A stretch of DNA of 64,000 nt from Prostheceraeus crozeri (taxonomy: Eukaryota; Platyhelminthes; Polycladida; Euryleptidae). The translations under genes and the position numbers were made by a program. The notes under the pieces were generated by a model, which was not told the DNA's origin, searched no databases, and saw nothing but the letters and a program-made list of their open reading frames with translations. The stretch is from contig CAJQUW010015655.1 in the NCBI GenBank assembly GCA_907163375.1, forward strand, positions 242,657-306,656. The letters are read 5' to 3'. Below, piece by piece: positions 12,336 to 24,196 of this stretch (its first letter is position 1; each line of letters opens with the position of its first letter).

Positions 12336-13921
12336 ACAGCGTTTTCTAAAGCAGGCTACCTTTTGTAGCAAGTTTCGTAAATGTTTAACAAAACAGTAAA
12401 CGTCTGGCGATTCGTTCACACATTCATCAAAAAGAAATTACGACGGTCCTGACGATTTTTAACATAGGTACCGGGTACATATCGAACCGCATACCTACAT
12501 TCGTCACCGTCAAATCATTGAACTAGATTGGTTATCTGAAGTTGTCTGGAATGGAAATTGATTCAAGTTCACGGCATATCCGGAGGAGCTACGTTGGGGC
12601 ATGGGTCACCAATGAAATGCTTAGAATCGCACATGTGACTGATTCTAAACCAATGATTCAGTCGATGACAAGTGTCTCTAAGTGAAAAGGCGCACGATTT
12701 TTATGCCACTATTAGGCTACAGTGTTGTGCATGAAGCTTAGCTGCCATTCTAGATGCTCTATTGTCATCAATTTCTATGCTTCATTTAGATTATCCAATT
12801 TTCCGTTTATAACAAGTAAGCCCCAGTGCCGGTTTTATAATTGCTCAAATACTGAAATGCCGGCATTGTAAAAATGGATCGGCATAGAATACAGCAAAAG
12901 AAATTCAGATGCAAGCCGATTCTCTCAATAGCATTTGAATTTCGCAACTATGAGATTCATACGTGCTTTTGAGTATTCAATATCTTGCTTCGATAAATCT
13001 GGCTGTTTCTAGTCGCTTCTGTAGCACTGTGAAACAAACATCACATGATCTGTCAAGCTCAATTTGATTTTGAATTATTGACAATTCACTTTGTTTGCGA
13101 ATTTCTGGGAAAGACATTCTTCCATGCATTGAAAGTACTGGCTTTTCTACAGGTCGATCATCTGAGTTGAGCATTGGACGCAGAAAAGTGAGCATCTTGA
13201 GAGTTTAGTCGTGGCACTCCTAAGTCCAAATATTTGCGAAACAACATCCTCCCAACTGATATCGATCTTTCACGGATTATCATGACACTGCGCCTCCATT
13301 TACCCATCGTTTGAGTAGCTCATTTCTAATACAACAGTCTGCCAGTAGGAAACAATCTTTCTGACGATCAATACTGTGTGTTTTGCCTGTACAGAATACA
13401 CACCCATCAAGTCAAAATAGAAAGAATATTCTGATAGCGGAAATAGGCGTTTGAAATGCATTTATAAAACTAAGGTATGTTTGAATAAGCACGGAAAGTT
13501 CGTTAATTAATTAAAATAGAATAGGAGTACTCTACTCAGTGAGAGAGAAAGAGATAAACATGCATACTTGGTGACTGAAAGAGAAAGTGAAGCAAATAGC
13601 GATGCTACGGATATTTTGGATGTTGGACATGCTGGCCGTAGATAACACTGCACAGACAGGCGCGTTTAAGATGGTTAACATGGTAAACCGTCACTAAACT
13701 TCATATCCGAGTGGTAAACGGCCCCGGCTTCCGGGGCATCGTTGCAGTTTCCAAATTCAAGGTCCGGGCCCTCGTTAGTAACTATCGAAAGCTAGCAACC
13801 ATTTGAATACAGTTGTAAATTATGCTCAAATAATCAATTATCTCATCAAGGTTCACTTAAGATGTCATCCTATTCAGAATTTCAATTAAGGCATGTGAAT
13901 ATCCAACGCACATACCAACCG
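12336..13921. other. Non-coding stretch, no gene recognised
   Basis: No domain, RNA gene or complete transposon seen. A minus-strand 72-codon ORF at 12977-13195 has a protein-like composition, but I recognise no family and see no firm splice support. Confidence 0.4.
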
Positions 13922-13950
13922 CAGTGTTCCAACTGGTTAACTTGAAAATT

Positions 13951-13998
13951 TTCGGGCATTGAGTTTTCCCGCAAAAATTCGGGCATTTTTCGGGCATG
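13951..13998 (+). repeat. Left subterminal TTCGGGCAT cluster of the hAT element
   Basis: Three copies of TTCGGGCAT lie within 48 bp of the left terminus. The inverse arrangement sits at the other end. In hAT elements such motifs commonly serve as transposase binding sites; that role is inferred here. Confidence 0.7.
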
Positions 13999-14562
13999 AA
14001 TACTATTTATCTTTATTGAACAAAGGGACTAACATAGGTCTATGTTCGCGAACATAACGCACATATTTTATCGATCTGGCCACCTTAAATATACTGCCAA
14101 ATCTTTGTTGTTCGACGTAGTAGGCCTACGCTTCATACTTTCTGATGATAATAGTTTCCTGCGGTAGGCCACGTTGGTTTCAATCATATAAAATAACTTA
14201 CATGTATTATTCAGGGTAGTGCTCCAACTATGTATTCTTTAAATACATGTAAGTCAATTTACATGCATCCTGATATTCGTATTACTAGGTGTTTGGGAAT
14301 ATAATTTACATAGCATAAGCAAAAACTATATATGAAAAATCATAATTTTTCTTCGACACGACCACTATTTTGAAAACTACTTCCAAGATGAGTAAATCCG
14401 TCTTTGGCAAGTATTTACTCTGGTTTCTAGAAAAATGCTGACACTCTCAATGTAATTTACTGCAAGTAGGCCTACATGCACGAATACAATACAAAACTGT
14501 CCTTCAAATAAGGTATGTAGAACTGAAAAAAGGACAATCACGTCTAACTCTCAAAACTCGGT

Positions 14563-14853
14563 TTAATTATCTAGAGTAGTCTTCTGCTTCTTTTGACCAG
14601 CATCAGCTGCCTCAGCATCAAGATCAACATTGATAGCATGTCTTTTCAAAATGTTCTGTACAATTTTTGATTTTTGTTTTTCTTTTTTCTCGCCAATTAT
14701 CTGCTTCTTTTGGTGTAGGTCTTCAATCTCGTCATCGAATCTCTGAGCTGACGTCTGCAGGTCTTCCATTAGCTTGCGGATTTTGTTGCGTTCATCGGTC
14801 TTCTTTCTGATGACATCCTCCATTTCCTTCGATTGCTTTTGAAAAAGCATCAT
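14563..14853 (-). CDS. Coiled-coil ORF downstream of the hAT transposase
   Basis: 96 codons rich in Lys, Glu, Gln and Asp with heptad-like spacing (SKEMEDVIRKKTDERNKIRK and onward), followed by a basic tail near QKKQKTTLDN. It lies just 3' of the transposase ORF on the same strand and inside the same transposon ends, so it is probably a further exon or frameshifted C-terminus of the transposase. Its frame is open upstream to about 14895. No domain is recognised. Confidence 0.45.
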   Translation of the reverse strand: MMLFQKQSKEMEDVIRKKTDERNKIRKLMEDLQTSAQRFDDEIEDLHQKKQIIGEKKEKQKSKIVQNILKRHAINVDLDAEAADAGQKKQKTTLDN

Positions 14854-14905
14854 GACGTCATTTGTCCTTTTGGAATCGTCTAGTTCTTTAATAATTTTCT
14901 GTTAC

Positions 14906-15825
14906 TTACATTTTCTTTTCATTTCTTCTTCTTTGTTGGTCTTCGCGCTTCCTCATATGTGCTGCCCGTGCAGCTAAGGCCATATTAACCAATTCTTTCG
15001 TCACTGGCATGGTTGCAGCGGTCCAGCTCTTTACTCTCATGCATGATTTTGAGACGAGCACAGCTGTGACGGTCTCCGGTTTCATGTTCAGACGTTTCTT
15101 TTGCAAACTGTCATGGAGGACACTGAACACACGTTCTACATCCGAATTTCCGTGAGGCAATGCGCAAATCGCTAGAGCGAGTCGTACCATCAACGGGTAT
15201 TTGCCAGTTTTGTGGATATTCACCCAATGTTCTCGAACATTTTCGACAGGAGTATGATGTTTGGGTTTCATACTTTGAACCTGTCTTATTTCCAACACAA
15301 GTGTGGAAGTCTCAGCAGAGGAAATCACATTTGGCATACACTTCGCCAAGCGAAGACCCCATTTCTCCATTTCCGTATCATACTGTTTCTCTGGAGCGAG
15401 AAATTCGGTAGATTTCAATAACTTATTTCCAAAGGGCAGATAGAATAGAAGCTTTTGTGCCGCTGTTGAGAAGAAACTGTTCATCATCTCAATCGCATCA
15501 GCTTGTTCTGATGGTACCAAGTCGACAAGTAAGGCCTTGGCCTTGCGACCAATGCAGAATTGATAATGATTTAACCATATTTCTTTATTAGTTGGATCAA
15601 TCTTCCAAATCTTCCTCGGCAGGTGTTTTGGTTGGACGAAACGCAGCAGGAGTTTTCGGAGAAGATCAACCATCGAAGTATGAAGAGTGCGAATTTGAAC
15701 ATCACTCTGCAAACAAAACTCTGCTGTCGAAACCAAATTACTAATGAGTCTCTGTGAATGCAGTGGCTTATGAGAGAAATGTAAATACTGACCTTCGAGG
15801 AAATAATTCAGAGGTATCATCGTAT
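14906..15825 (-). CDS. hAT transposase, C-terminal half
   Basis: About 305 codons are open on the minus strand. The C-terminal dimerisation region is recognisable at about residues 225-285: a YPLMVRLALAICALPHGNSD core, then VERVFSVLHDSLQKKRL, with the family's conserved ER-x-FS and the following basic pair. Upstream is a helical, moderately conserved segment without catalytic motifs I can assign. A TTATTACAG acceptor immediately before 15825 suggests this is a 3' exon. The end is Lys/Arg-rich (RKREDQQRRRNEKKM). A strong GTAAGT donor-like sequence overlaps the stop codon, so the transcript may continue into the coiled-coil ORF at 14563-14853. The full transposase would be about twice as long. 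Confidence 0.7.
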
Positions 15826-16308
15826 CTGTAATAATTGGAAATTCATTAATTACCAATATAATTCATCAATTCGCTGAGAATAATTTCATGGGTATAATTA
15901 ACATGAACAATTTATAGGCCTACATAGCAAATTTTTAACTCTCATTTACTACAATCAAGTGTTAACATATCAAAATTCCAGGACTTTTCCAGAAGTGTGA
16001 AATTTAAGGAGTTTCCAGGGTCCTTAAAATTTATTTTAAGATTTAAGGAGTCTTCCAGGAAATTGAGGAGCGCAGGAACCCTGAATAAAACAAACTGGAG
16101 AAAAATTGATAAATTTTTTGGCCATCTCTTTAGAGTCTCGACATATGGACATGATACATAATCAATAGTTGCAAAAGATTATCTGTCGCATCCCTCAAAG
16201 GCTCTGCAATTTCACCTTTCAGAGGCGTTCCTGAACTGTACATATGATAGGGGCCTATGTTTTCGTTATATATCAACAGTATACACGTAATAGGAATTTA
16301 GATCAATA

Positions 16309-16386
16309 TTCGGGCATTCGCTACCAAAAATTTCGGGCATTCGGGTGTCATGATTTTGGATTCGGGCATTTTCGGGCATTCGGGCG
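16309..16386 (-). repeat. Right subterminal TTCGGGCAT cluster of the hAT element
   Basis: About four to five copies of TTCGGGCAT and overlapping ATTCGGG units lie within 80 bp inside the right terminus. They are the counterpart of the left cluster. Confidence 0.7.
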
Positions 16387-16401
16387 AGAGTAGGAACACT
16401 G

Positions 16402-17166
16402 ATAACCGCTAACTAAAAATACGTTTGATGAATATAATGAGTGCATTGATATTCGTCTATATACATGCTCGCAGAGCATAATTCGAAATGTTCAAAAGCG
16501 TGCTTGCTTTTCTAAACAGAATCATGACTCGCGCCGGAAAAAGAAATTGTCAAAGCCAAGTTATCAGTAATTGTGACGCCTATAATATAATGTCCTATCT
16601 CACAGAAATCCATTTCATGACTTGTTCGACGCAGAACGCGTTGGTCTTTAAATCAATACAATATTTTGAGCGAGAACATAATGTGTTACCTATTACGAGG
16701 ACATTTTCCAGTAGGAAGTCCGCTGTAGATTTTTGTAGCAAATAAGAAAACAAAACAACCAATTTTCATAATTAACTCAGTGTTTTTTTAAAGGGTTCAA
16801 CGGTCATATTCTGCACCATGGAATTTTCGACTTGTACCGTGGATTTTGAACGTTCATCCGTTACATGTAGTGAGCCATAGCCGACCCTGTCAATGTCCAG
16901 AATTCATCTCAAGATAGCTCATTAACATGATGTCGATTAGTTCATGCTGGGATGATGCGGGCACTGGCTGTGTGATTATAAAATACATTTCTATGTTTGA
17001 TAATGAGTCTCTTGTCTAAATAGCACATGTAATTAGCTTCAAGACTTGGAAAGTCACCTTGCGCACGTACATGCAGAATCACGAGTAAAATTCACTGCTC
17101 TGCTAAATGTTATACTGCATTCATAACTTCGGTTTTGCCTATGAATCCTGAGTGCGTTAGGCGTAC
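16402..17166. other. Non-coding stretch, no gene recognised
   Basis: No conserved ORF, RNA gene or transposon end was identified between the hAT element and MITE copy 1. Confidence 0.5.
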
Positions 17167-17216
17167 CAGAGATGCGGAGTCCTATCATTTTGATAGGACT
17201 CCAACTCCAACTCCGA

Positions 17217-17220
<4 letters not shown>

Positions 17221-17268
<48 letters not shown>
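17221..17268 (+). repeat. (GGCTCC)n hexanucleotide array inside MITE copy 1
   Basis: Eight GGCTCC units in tandem, flanked by related ACTCCG/ACTCCA units. It probably grew by slippage from the CTCCGA-rich MITE terminus. Confidence 0.9.
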
Positions 17269-17928
17269 AACTCGGGGGGTTGATAGGACTCCGACTCCGG
17301 GTGTCAAGCTCATAAAGTCTAGTTTTTTGAAAAATTAACTGGTAACCTACATCATTATCATAGTCTTACCGGACCGGAACCTATATTTAGTAATCATTGC
17401 TAATCATTGCGACCTATAATTATCAATCATTTTCGATGAAAGTTGATCAAATGTCGCTTTCAGTTGGATGCATGCGACTCGGCTCCTCCCATCTTCTTGA
17501 TGCATGCTTAACACGGATTTTCTCCAGTCTCTACCAGGCAGGAAAATCTCCCATCCTTCTCCAAAAAATATGAGTGCACTTTCGAATTTAATATGCGCTT
17601 TAGAGGAGACATCACACACGATTAGCGTGAGGGAAAGAGGTAATGTTCTCAAACAAACTAGTATTTCATTTTAGTCTATGATGTGACCTTTGGTGCGCAC
17701 GTGTGATCGAGGCTAGGAAGGCTTGTCTTATCTACTAAATCACCGATTGAAAAGGCAATCCTTTTTTCACTATCACGGTTCATTCCCTCAACTATTACAA
17801 GCTTTTGCTTGCAGAAGTGTCTCTGTACTTTTGTTTGACGGAGAAAGTTGACATCAAGGCAGTGACAGCTATATGCACGAGGACAAATAATTTGTTTGTA
17901 TTATATTTCTGTCTAGTTACAGGCCGTT

Positions 17929-18527
17929 GTGCCAGTCAATTTTTACTCCCGCCAAAATTTACTCCCCCAGTAAATTTTTCCTAGGATATTTTTACTCCCC
18001 CAGTAAATTTTTCCTAAGATATTTTTACTCCCAACTGACAAAATTTACTCCCCCAGTAAAGAGTTAGATATCTCTGATATGAGATTGAATTTCACAATTC
18101 TGATTGCAGATTCGTTCTTAGGAACCTCAAATTGATGGGACTAGCATGAATTAAAGAAAACAGTAGTCAGTAACAAAAATTGTTCCGCTAACTTCACAAA
18201 CTGACTTCCAATAAAGTAAAATCGCATTTACTGAGCAAAAACTGGGCTTTTGTGGGATAACAATGACAGATTTGAAATCAGCGAGTCAAACTGCATCGGA
18301 TAGGCTAAATTTACTAGGGAGTAGAATATTCTAGGCCAAATTTACTGGGGGAGTAAATTTTGTCAGGGGGGAGTAAATATTTCTTAGGCAAATTTTACTG
18401 GGGGAGTAAATTTTGTCAGGGGGGAGTAAATATTTCTTAGGCAAATTTTACTGGGGGAGTAAAAATTTCCTAGGAAAAATTTACTTGAGAGTAAATTTTG
18501 TCAGGGAGTAAAAATAAACTGTTACAC
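17929..18527. mobile_element. Foldback-like element with multiple inverted TTTACTCCC repeats
   Basis: The left arm holds four copies of a TTTACTCCC(CCAGTAAATTT) unit. The right arm holds about seven inverse units (AAATTTACTGGGGGAGTAAA) separated by TTGTCAGGGGGG and TTTCTTAGGC. The two ends read GTGCCAGTCAATTTTTACTC and, on the other strand, a close relative beginning GTGTAACAG. The other three MITE copies lack this block, so it is a later insertion. No transposase is present. Confidence 0.85.
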
Positions 18528-18609
18528 TGGAGTCCTATCATTTGATAGGACTCCGACTCCGACTCCAGCAAAAGTGATAGGACTCCAGGACTCCGACTCC
18601 GCATCCCTG

Positions 18610-19789
18610 AGGCGTACACTAATGAAAGACATTTACAATTTATGAATTTATACACAAACCTCTGCGATCCAATGTTTTTAAAATCATTACCTCATTAACT
18701 GATTTACAAATTATGCCCTCTTTATTGTATTAATTGCTTGCAGATCAATGTTTCCTCTATTAAGGCGCTCGAACTCAGTGAAGCTTGGTGCAAACAATCG
18801 CTTGCCGTCAGTTTCAAAGTCTACGTTTTATTCCGTAAACACATAAGCTGTCTATGAGCGAACACAAAAATTTTCATTCCAATGTTTGATTTTGACTTAT
18901 CAAAAGAGTTTTAGTTTTTCTTATTTTCCGATGAGATTTGGTTAATATTTGACCACAATTGACTGTGCTGACATTCAATCGTCATACAAATCACGCAAAT
19001 GTATTGACAGGTGCTGCACCTCAGAACCATTAAATATTACGATAGTGTAATGCCTCACTATCATCAGAAAAATTGAAAAGGAACAACTAAAAATAACTGA
19101 TATAAAGAATTAACTGCAAATGTTCTCCAAATGGTAAATACAAGCATTTAATCTATTAAATGCTATCACGTTGTTATTAACCTATCAGTTATTGCTCATA
19201 TTCATCCAAAACACAAAGTCATGAGTTAGTGCAACACCGCGGTATCAAATAACACAAAACAAGTTTCACTTTGGAAGAGTTAGAAGAAGCTTTTGTGAAG
19301 TGCATAAATAGAAATTGAGAATCAGTCACTTAGTTTATACATTCATCACAAAAAGTGATACACAAGAAAAAGCAGGCTTCAAAGGAAAAAAACAATATTC
19401 AGAAGCTACAAATGTGGCAAAAAAAGCAGTGTGGAACAGGACAAAGAGAGTTAATCAAAATGTTGATCGGAAATCAGGTCCGAAATGACACATTATTCAC
19501 TAAAGATCAAATTCAATCAAGAAGTTACAAGTGTAAACTTGATTTAGGTAAAAATGCGTTATGACGGTTTTGTCGAAAAGTGTGTAAATATCGCAATAAT
19601 TAGGCTACGCCTCCTTTGAACAGAACTTTTGGAAAAAGTAACGAGCTGCAAATGATCTCCATTATATACCTTTTACTATAGAGAACCAAACGATATGTTA
19701 TTTCGTTGGTTATGAGTATTCTATAGGTTAGTATATTCAATTCCAGATTTGAAGGCCAATTCATTCGAATGAAATCATATAGTAAGTAT
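18610..19789. other. Non-coding stretch, no gene recognised
   Basis: AT-rich sequence with short shadow ORFs only; no transposon terminus or conserved domain seen. Confidence 0.5.
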
Positions 19790-20240
19790 ATTAGCAGCAG
19801 CTCAGTATTAATTGAATCCTCAGTGTGCATGCTAGTTTCGATTTTATTGAATGAACTCGAGTTGAGACCCAGTACGAAATATGAAATATGCACATTTTTA
19901 CATTTTTGGAGAAATTAACACGGTATTGGCTAATCATGATAGCAATAAAGAAGGAACAACAGTGTTTACAAATCATCCGTGTCCTGGCAACCTTGGAGAG
20001 GTTCATGTAATGCCTGCTAGCAATACAATGGGAGACTGTGTACTACTTTAATGCTCTGCGTGATCACATCAAAAACTGCCTGTCACTGAAAGTGCAAAAT
20101 ATAATAATCAAAGGCAATGATCATAATTAACTTTAAAAGATCCAAATGGGTCCACAATATCACTCAGATTCACGAAATGAAATATTGAATCATAAAATCA
20201 TGCCGATGAAAGTATATAAATTCCTCAACGCTGTGTGATT
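19790..20240 (+). repeat. Diverged dispersed repeat R, copy a (plus orientation)
   Basis: It matches 34850-35260 in the same orientation and 28990-29410 and 39060-39195 in reverse. Shared landmarks include CTCAGTATTAATT, TTTCGATTTTATT and GAACTCGAGTTGAGAC-like blocks, and a later CACTGAAAG...CAAAATAT block. Divergence is substantial, so the duplication is old. Confidence 0.65.
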
Positions 20241-20997
20241 TGCAGCAAGATATCTCCAAATAATATTACTATGATTTCAAGATTTTCACATCATCACCAT
20301 TATAAATGGAAAAGAACCTTCAATTCTGGGACCGCTTCTTTTCAAGAATATCACGGACAGGCTCGCCATGTGTGCTACCCAACTAACTGTGAGTCTATGA
20401 GTGATCTAAGGATGAAAGAAGCTTTCTTACTTAGTTTGTCAAAGAAAGATTGTCAACCTAGTTTAAAATTTATAAGCTTTAAAAAGACGCAAGTCAGGCA
20501 TAAGAAATCCATTCAATAATAAATATTGTTCAAACGCAAAATTTTTCATAAAACTCGTTTGCACTTCATCACAGGGAATGTCCATTTAAAAAATAAACCA
20601 CTACCGCACGTTTTTCTAGAATAAATCAATTTACCCAAGTGTTCCGACTTACAAATTTTCGCTTTCAATTTCTCATATCGAATCAAATTTTCGCAGAGTA
20701 AACATTTAGTTCTAATACTGTGTAGATTCGGTGAATTCAGAATTTGACGCGAAAAGTGTTCGAGAGAACACTGATCAAATAACGACAATGGTTCGTGCAT
20801 ACGAGAAGTTTTCTATTAGCATAACTTTCTTGAACGTCGCCGATAATACAGCGGAAGCTGAGACGAAAATCAAACTGCTAGACGAACGTAAAACCACGTA
20901 TTTCGACGGAGCATTGTCCGAACTGTGAATAAGCATATTATTCCTTAGAATAAAGCTGCTTCGATGCAGAAAAAAGAAAGCTGGTTATAACTGACAT

Positions 20998-21630
20998 GGG
21001 TACTTATGGGTTATCTCTCCCCGCGTTTTCAAATTTGTGTAAAATCAGTAGAAATGAATCAATCGTTACAAAACTTCACGTGCCCGTGAGTGAGGATATT
21101 TTCTACCCACATGTAAAACTTTAGGCAAATCGGAGAAGCACTTTTTGAATTAGGAGCGATAACTTGAAGTGTAGCGATGCCGGCAGCTTGATCTGACTTC
21201 TTGTGATCTCACCGTCGGAGCAGAAAACACTTGAGGTCAGCAAAGTCATTTCCCGACAACCCATGAAGCGATGATGACCAGTCCACATCCCTTATATTAA
21301 TATGCTTGGCTTAATAAAGGTGTAGCAGGGTAGTGGTTGTGGGAAGATTTCAAATAACAGTGGATGAGACCAAGAGGGAGAGAGAACAATGCACACACGA
21401 GTAGCAATAATGCGTCGAACAGACGAAGTCAGATCATGCTGTTGACATCGCTACACTTCACGTTACCGTCTCTAATGGAAAAAGTACTTGTCTGATCTGC
21501 ACAAAATTTTGTGTGTTGGTAAAAAATATGCTTAAGTACGTTTACCCGAACTTTGGTGACGATTGATTCACTTTTGCAGATTTTAGACAAATTTGAAAAC
21601 CTGTGGGGGGGAGATTACCCATAAGTACCC
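20998..21630. mobile_element. Non-autonomous DNA transposon with about 85-bp TIRs
   Basis: The left end GGGTACTTATGGGTTATCTC and the right end (inverse GGGTACTTATGGGTAATCTC) match for about 85 bp with few differences. TGACAT flanks both sides (20992-20997 and 21631-21636), a likely 6-bp target duplication. The interior (633 bp total) has no transposase. Confidence 0.85.
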
Positions 21631-21847
21631 TGACATGTATCAAAAGATCAAATTGTGAACGCGAAGTGATTATTGCCAAAAAAATTGATTCTACGCCGCT
21701 ATTATATTATGACTAATTATATGGATATGGAAAAAATCAATTAATTTTAAAACAAATAAGTTACTGATCTCAGTTCAATTTTCATGCTATTTGTTACAGA
21801 AATGAGACAATTATTGTTTCATTGAGACTAACTCACAACATTTTAAT

Positions 21848-22114
21848 TAGAAGTTTTGGAAAAGCCAAGTACGGTGATGGTAAGTAAAAATATAGGCAAT
21901 TATCAACTGTATATTACGACCTTATATCCAAGGCCATCATCAGGTTCTGAATCAATTTAATGATAAATAATTGATTATGAATAATTTTTACGAATTGATT
22001 CAGAACCAGATGATGGCCTTGGATATAGGAATATATGAAGGCCTTGGATATATAGTTGATAATAGCCTATATTTTTACTTACCATCACCGTACTTGGCTT
22101 TCCCAAAACTTCCA
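21848..22114. mobile_element. Hairpin-like inverted-repeat element
   Basis: Arms of about 105-115 bp (21851-21955 and 21993-22111) are reverse complements. They share AAGCCAAGTACGGTGATGG and CCAAGGCCATCATC-type blocks. The right arm holds an extra partial repeat of the CCAAGGCC segment. The loop is about 40 bp. It looks like a small MITE or foldback; no target duplication was assigned. Confidence 0.8.
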
Positions 22115-22349
22115 AAAATTATGTCGAGCCAAAGCATATTCGCTCATTAACTCACAGCAACTTTAACTAAAACTAATTTGAAAGTTAAAAAAACTTCTTA
22201 TTCTAAACACGACTTCCGAATGAAATGAGTCAATTGAAATCAAGTCTTGATATGAAACATTATCGGTTAGTGTAGAACTCACAGAATTAAATATTTTGTT
22301 TATCTGCTTCGTTTTGCTAGAAGTGTGATTAATACGAAATTGACGGCAC

Positions 22350-22870
22350 ATCGAGGAACCTATTGAGTGGGCAAGAAGGAATTCCTAATACCTTCCAGAG
22401 ATAGCAAAAAAATCGTGCGTCGCTTGCGGATTAATGTGAGTTCCAGCAAAGTGCTTCGATTGCCAAAATTCCTTCAGATTCGAAGAATTCAGATCATTGT
22501 GCACAAGTTTTCCCCATAATGTTGGTCCTTCCGATCATTATTAAAGAAAGTAGCAGGCGTACGAAAATTAGTTCACTTGATGATCCTCTCCTCGGCATTG
22601 CTCACTGTATAGTGCATACATTGAATCGAAGCCACACATCGATGTGTGTTTTGGTGTGTGCGAAGATATATCACAGCACGCACGCATCTCTCACTGGGTG
22701 TCCTCGGCTGACAGCTTATTGTTTGCCATTTCTAATAGCAAGCGATACACGAATTATACATTCGAGAAGGAACAAGTTTTACAATTCTGTGCCATTTCGA
22801 TATTAAATACAATTCTTCCTTTCTAGGAAACCGAAGCGCGCGCAGATGAATCTAATTCTGTGGTAGAACT
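22350..22870 (+). repeat. Diverged dispersed repeat, segment 2, copy a
   Basis: It aligns with 36020-36495 (same orientation) and partly with 40870-41042 (reverse). Landmarks include GAGTGGGCAAGAAGGAATTC-like starts, a CGTGCGTCGC(C/T)TGCGGATT block, AGATTCGAAGAATTCAGATC and CTTCCTTTCTAG. With copy a of repeat R it forms one old duplicated block, now split by the insertions at 20998 and 21848. Confidence 0.65.
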
Positions 22871-23464
22871 GGTTCCAGTATCGAACAATGTACATGTATG
22901 TATATTCCATTTTGTCATCAGATAAGACTAGAATTCTAATATAACTCCAATACAAAGACGGCTGTCTTCGCAATTTGTATAATTAAGTTCACATGAAATA
23001 CGATTCTGTGCTATACAAGTCGGAAGTCGAAAACTTGTTGAACACTTGAATTTGGAATACTTGACGATGATATGAGTGATAAACTGACAAAATGGTTATG
23101 AACCGTAAATGAGATGGCAGAAGGGATGTACAACTACGTGATGTGAAAAGAAAACGAATGGAAAGAAGAGGCGATAATTCATTTTGTGTATCATAGATTT
23201 AATGCAATGATTTATCATGCAAGTTAGTCATTGCCAGGAATTGATAGACATACATTATTATCAAAATCACTTTGCGAAGGCACGTTTTAAAGTCTTGAAA
23301 TCTATAGTAAGAAATAAGTTTTAGTTACAGCAATGGTTTTTTCTCTAGAATTAGCTCTCGTTCGGACAACAATCGCATTTTATTTATAAATTTTATTAAC
23401 AAGTTTTGGAGAGCCGGTCAATATAAGATGCAAGAACACATATACAGTTAGCATGCATTTAATC

Positions 23465-24188
23465 CAGGGATGCGAAGCCCTATCATTTTGATTCGAGTAT
23501 ATATTCAACTCCAGGGGTTGATAGGACTCCGACTCCGGGTGTCAAGCTCATAAAGTCTAGTTTTTTGAAAAATTAACTGGTAACCTACATCATTATCATA
23601 GTCTTACCGGACCGGAACCTATATTTAGTAATCATTGCTAATCATTGCGACCTATAATTATCAATCATTTTCGATGAAAGTTGATCAAATGTCGCTTTCA
23701 GTTGGATGCATACGACTCGGCTCCTCCCAACTTCTTGATGCATGCTTAACACGGATTTTCTCCAGTCTCTACCAGGCAGGAAAATCTCCTATCCTTCTCC
23801 AAAAAAATATGAGCACACTTTCGATTTTAATATGCGCTTTAGAGGAGCCATCACACAGGACTAACGTGAGGGAAAGAGGTAATGTTCTCAAACAAACTAG
23901 TATTTCATTTTAGTCTATGATGTGACCTTTGGTGCGCACGTGTGATCGAGGCTAGGAAGGCTTGTCATATCTACTAAATCACCGATTGAAAAGGCAATCC
24001 TTTTTTCACTATCACGGTTCATTCCCTCAACTATTACAAGCTTTTGCTTGCAGAAGTGTCTCTGTACTTTTGTTTGACGGAGAAAGTTGACATCAAGGCA
24101 GTGACGGCTATATGCACGAGGATAAATAATTTGCTTGTATTATATTTCGTCCGGAGTCCTATCATTTGATAGGACTGATTAATCCCTG
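23465..24188 (+). mobile_element. hAT-type MITE, copy 2
   Basis: It starts CAGGGATGCGAAGCCC and ends AATCCCTG, and is flanked by the identical 8-bp duplication ATTTAATC (23457-23464 and 24189-24196). The interior closely matches copy 1 from the GGGTGTCAAGCTCATAAAG region to the right end. It is 724 bp with no transposase. Confidence 0.93.
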
Positions 24189-24196
24189 ATTTAATC

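Larger units (their letters stand above)
13922..16401 (-). mobile_element. hAT-superfamily DNA transposon with subterminal repeat arrays
   Basis: The left end begins CAGTGTTCCAACT and the right end is its inverse (AGGAACACTG), giving hAT-type terminal inverted repeats. Just inside both ends are clusters of TTCGGGCATT in opposite orientation: three on the left, about four on the right. The interior holds a minus-strand hAT transposase C-terminal half. The flanks ACCAACCG and ATAACCGC share AACCG and may be a decayed 8-bp target duplication. The N-terminal half of the transposase is missing or unrecognisable, so the copy is probably inactive. Confidence 0.8.
17167..18609 (+). mobile_element. 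hAT-type MITE, copy 1, carrying a nested foldback insertion
   Basis: It starts CAGAGATGCGGAGTCC and ends GACTCCGCATCCCTG, inverted termini of hAT style. It is flanked on both sides by the identical 8-bp duplication AGGCGTAC (17159-17166 and 18610-18617). The interior matches the three other copies (23465, 33936, 51131) but is twice as long. A hexanucleotide array expands near the left end, and a foldback element sits near the right end. Confidence 0.92.

Noticed and set aside
12977..13195. 72-codon minus-strand ORF with protein-like composition
   Set aside because: No family recognised, no reliable splice sites, and no link to the K2P gene could be shown.
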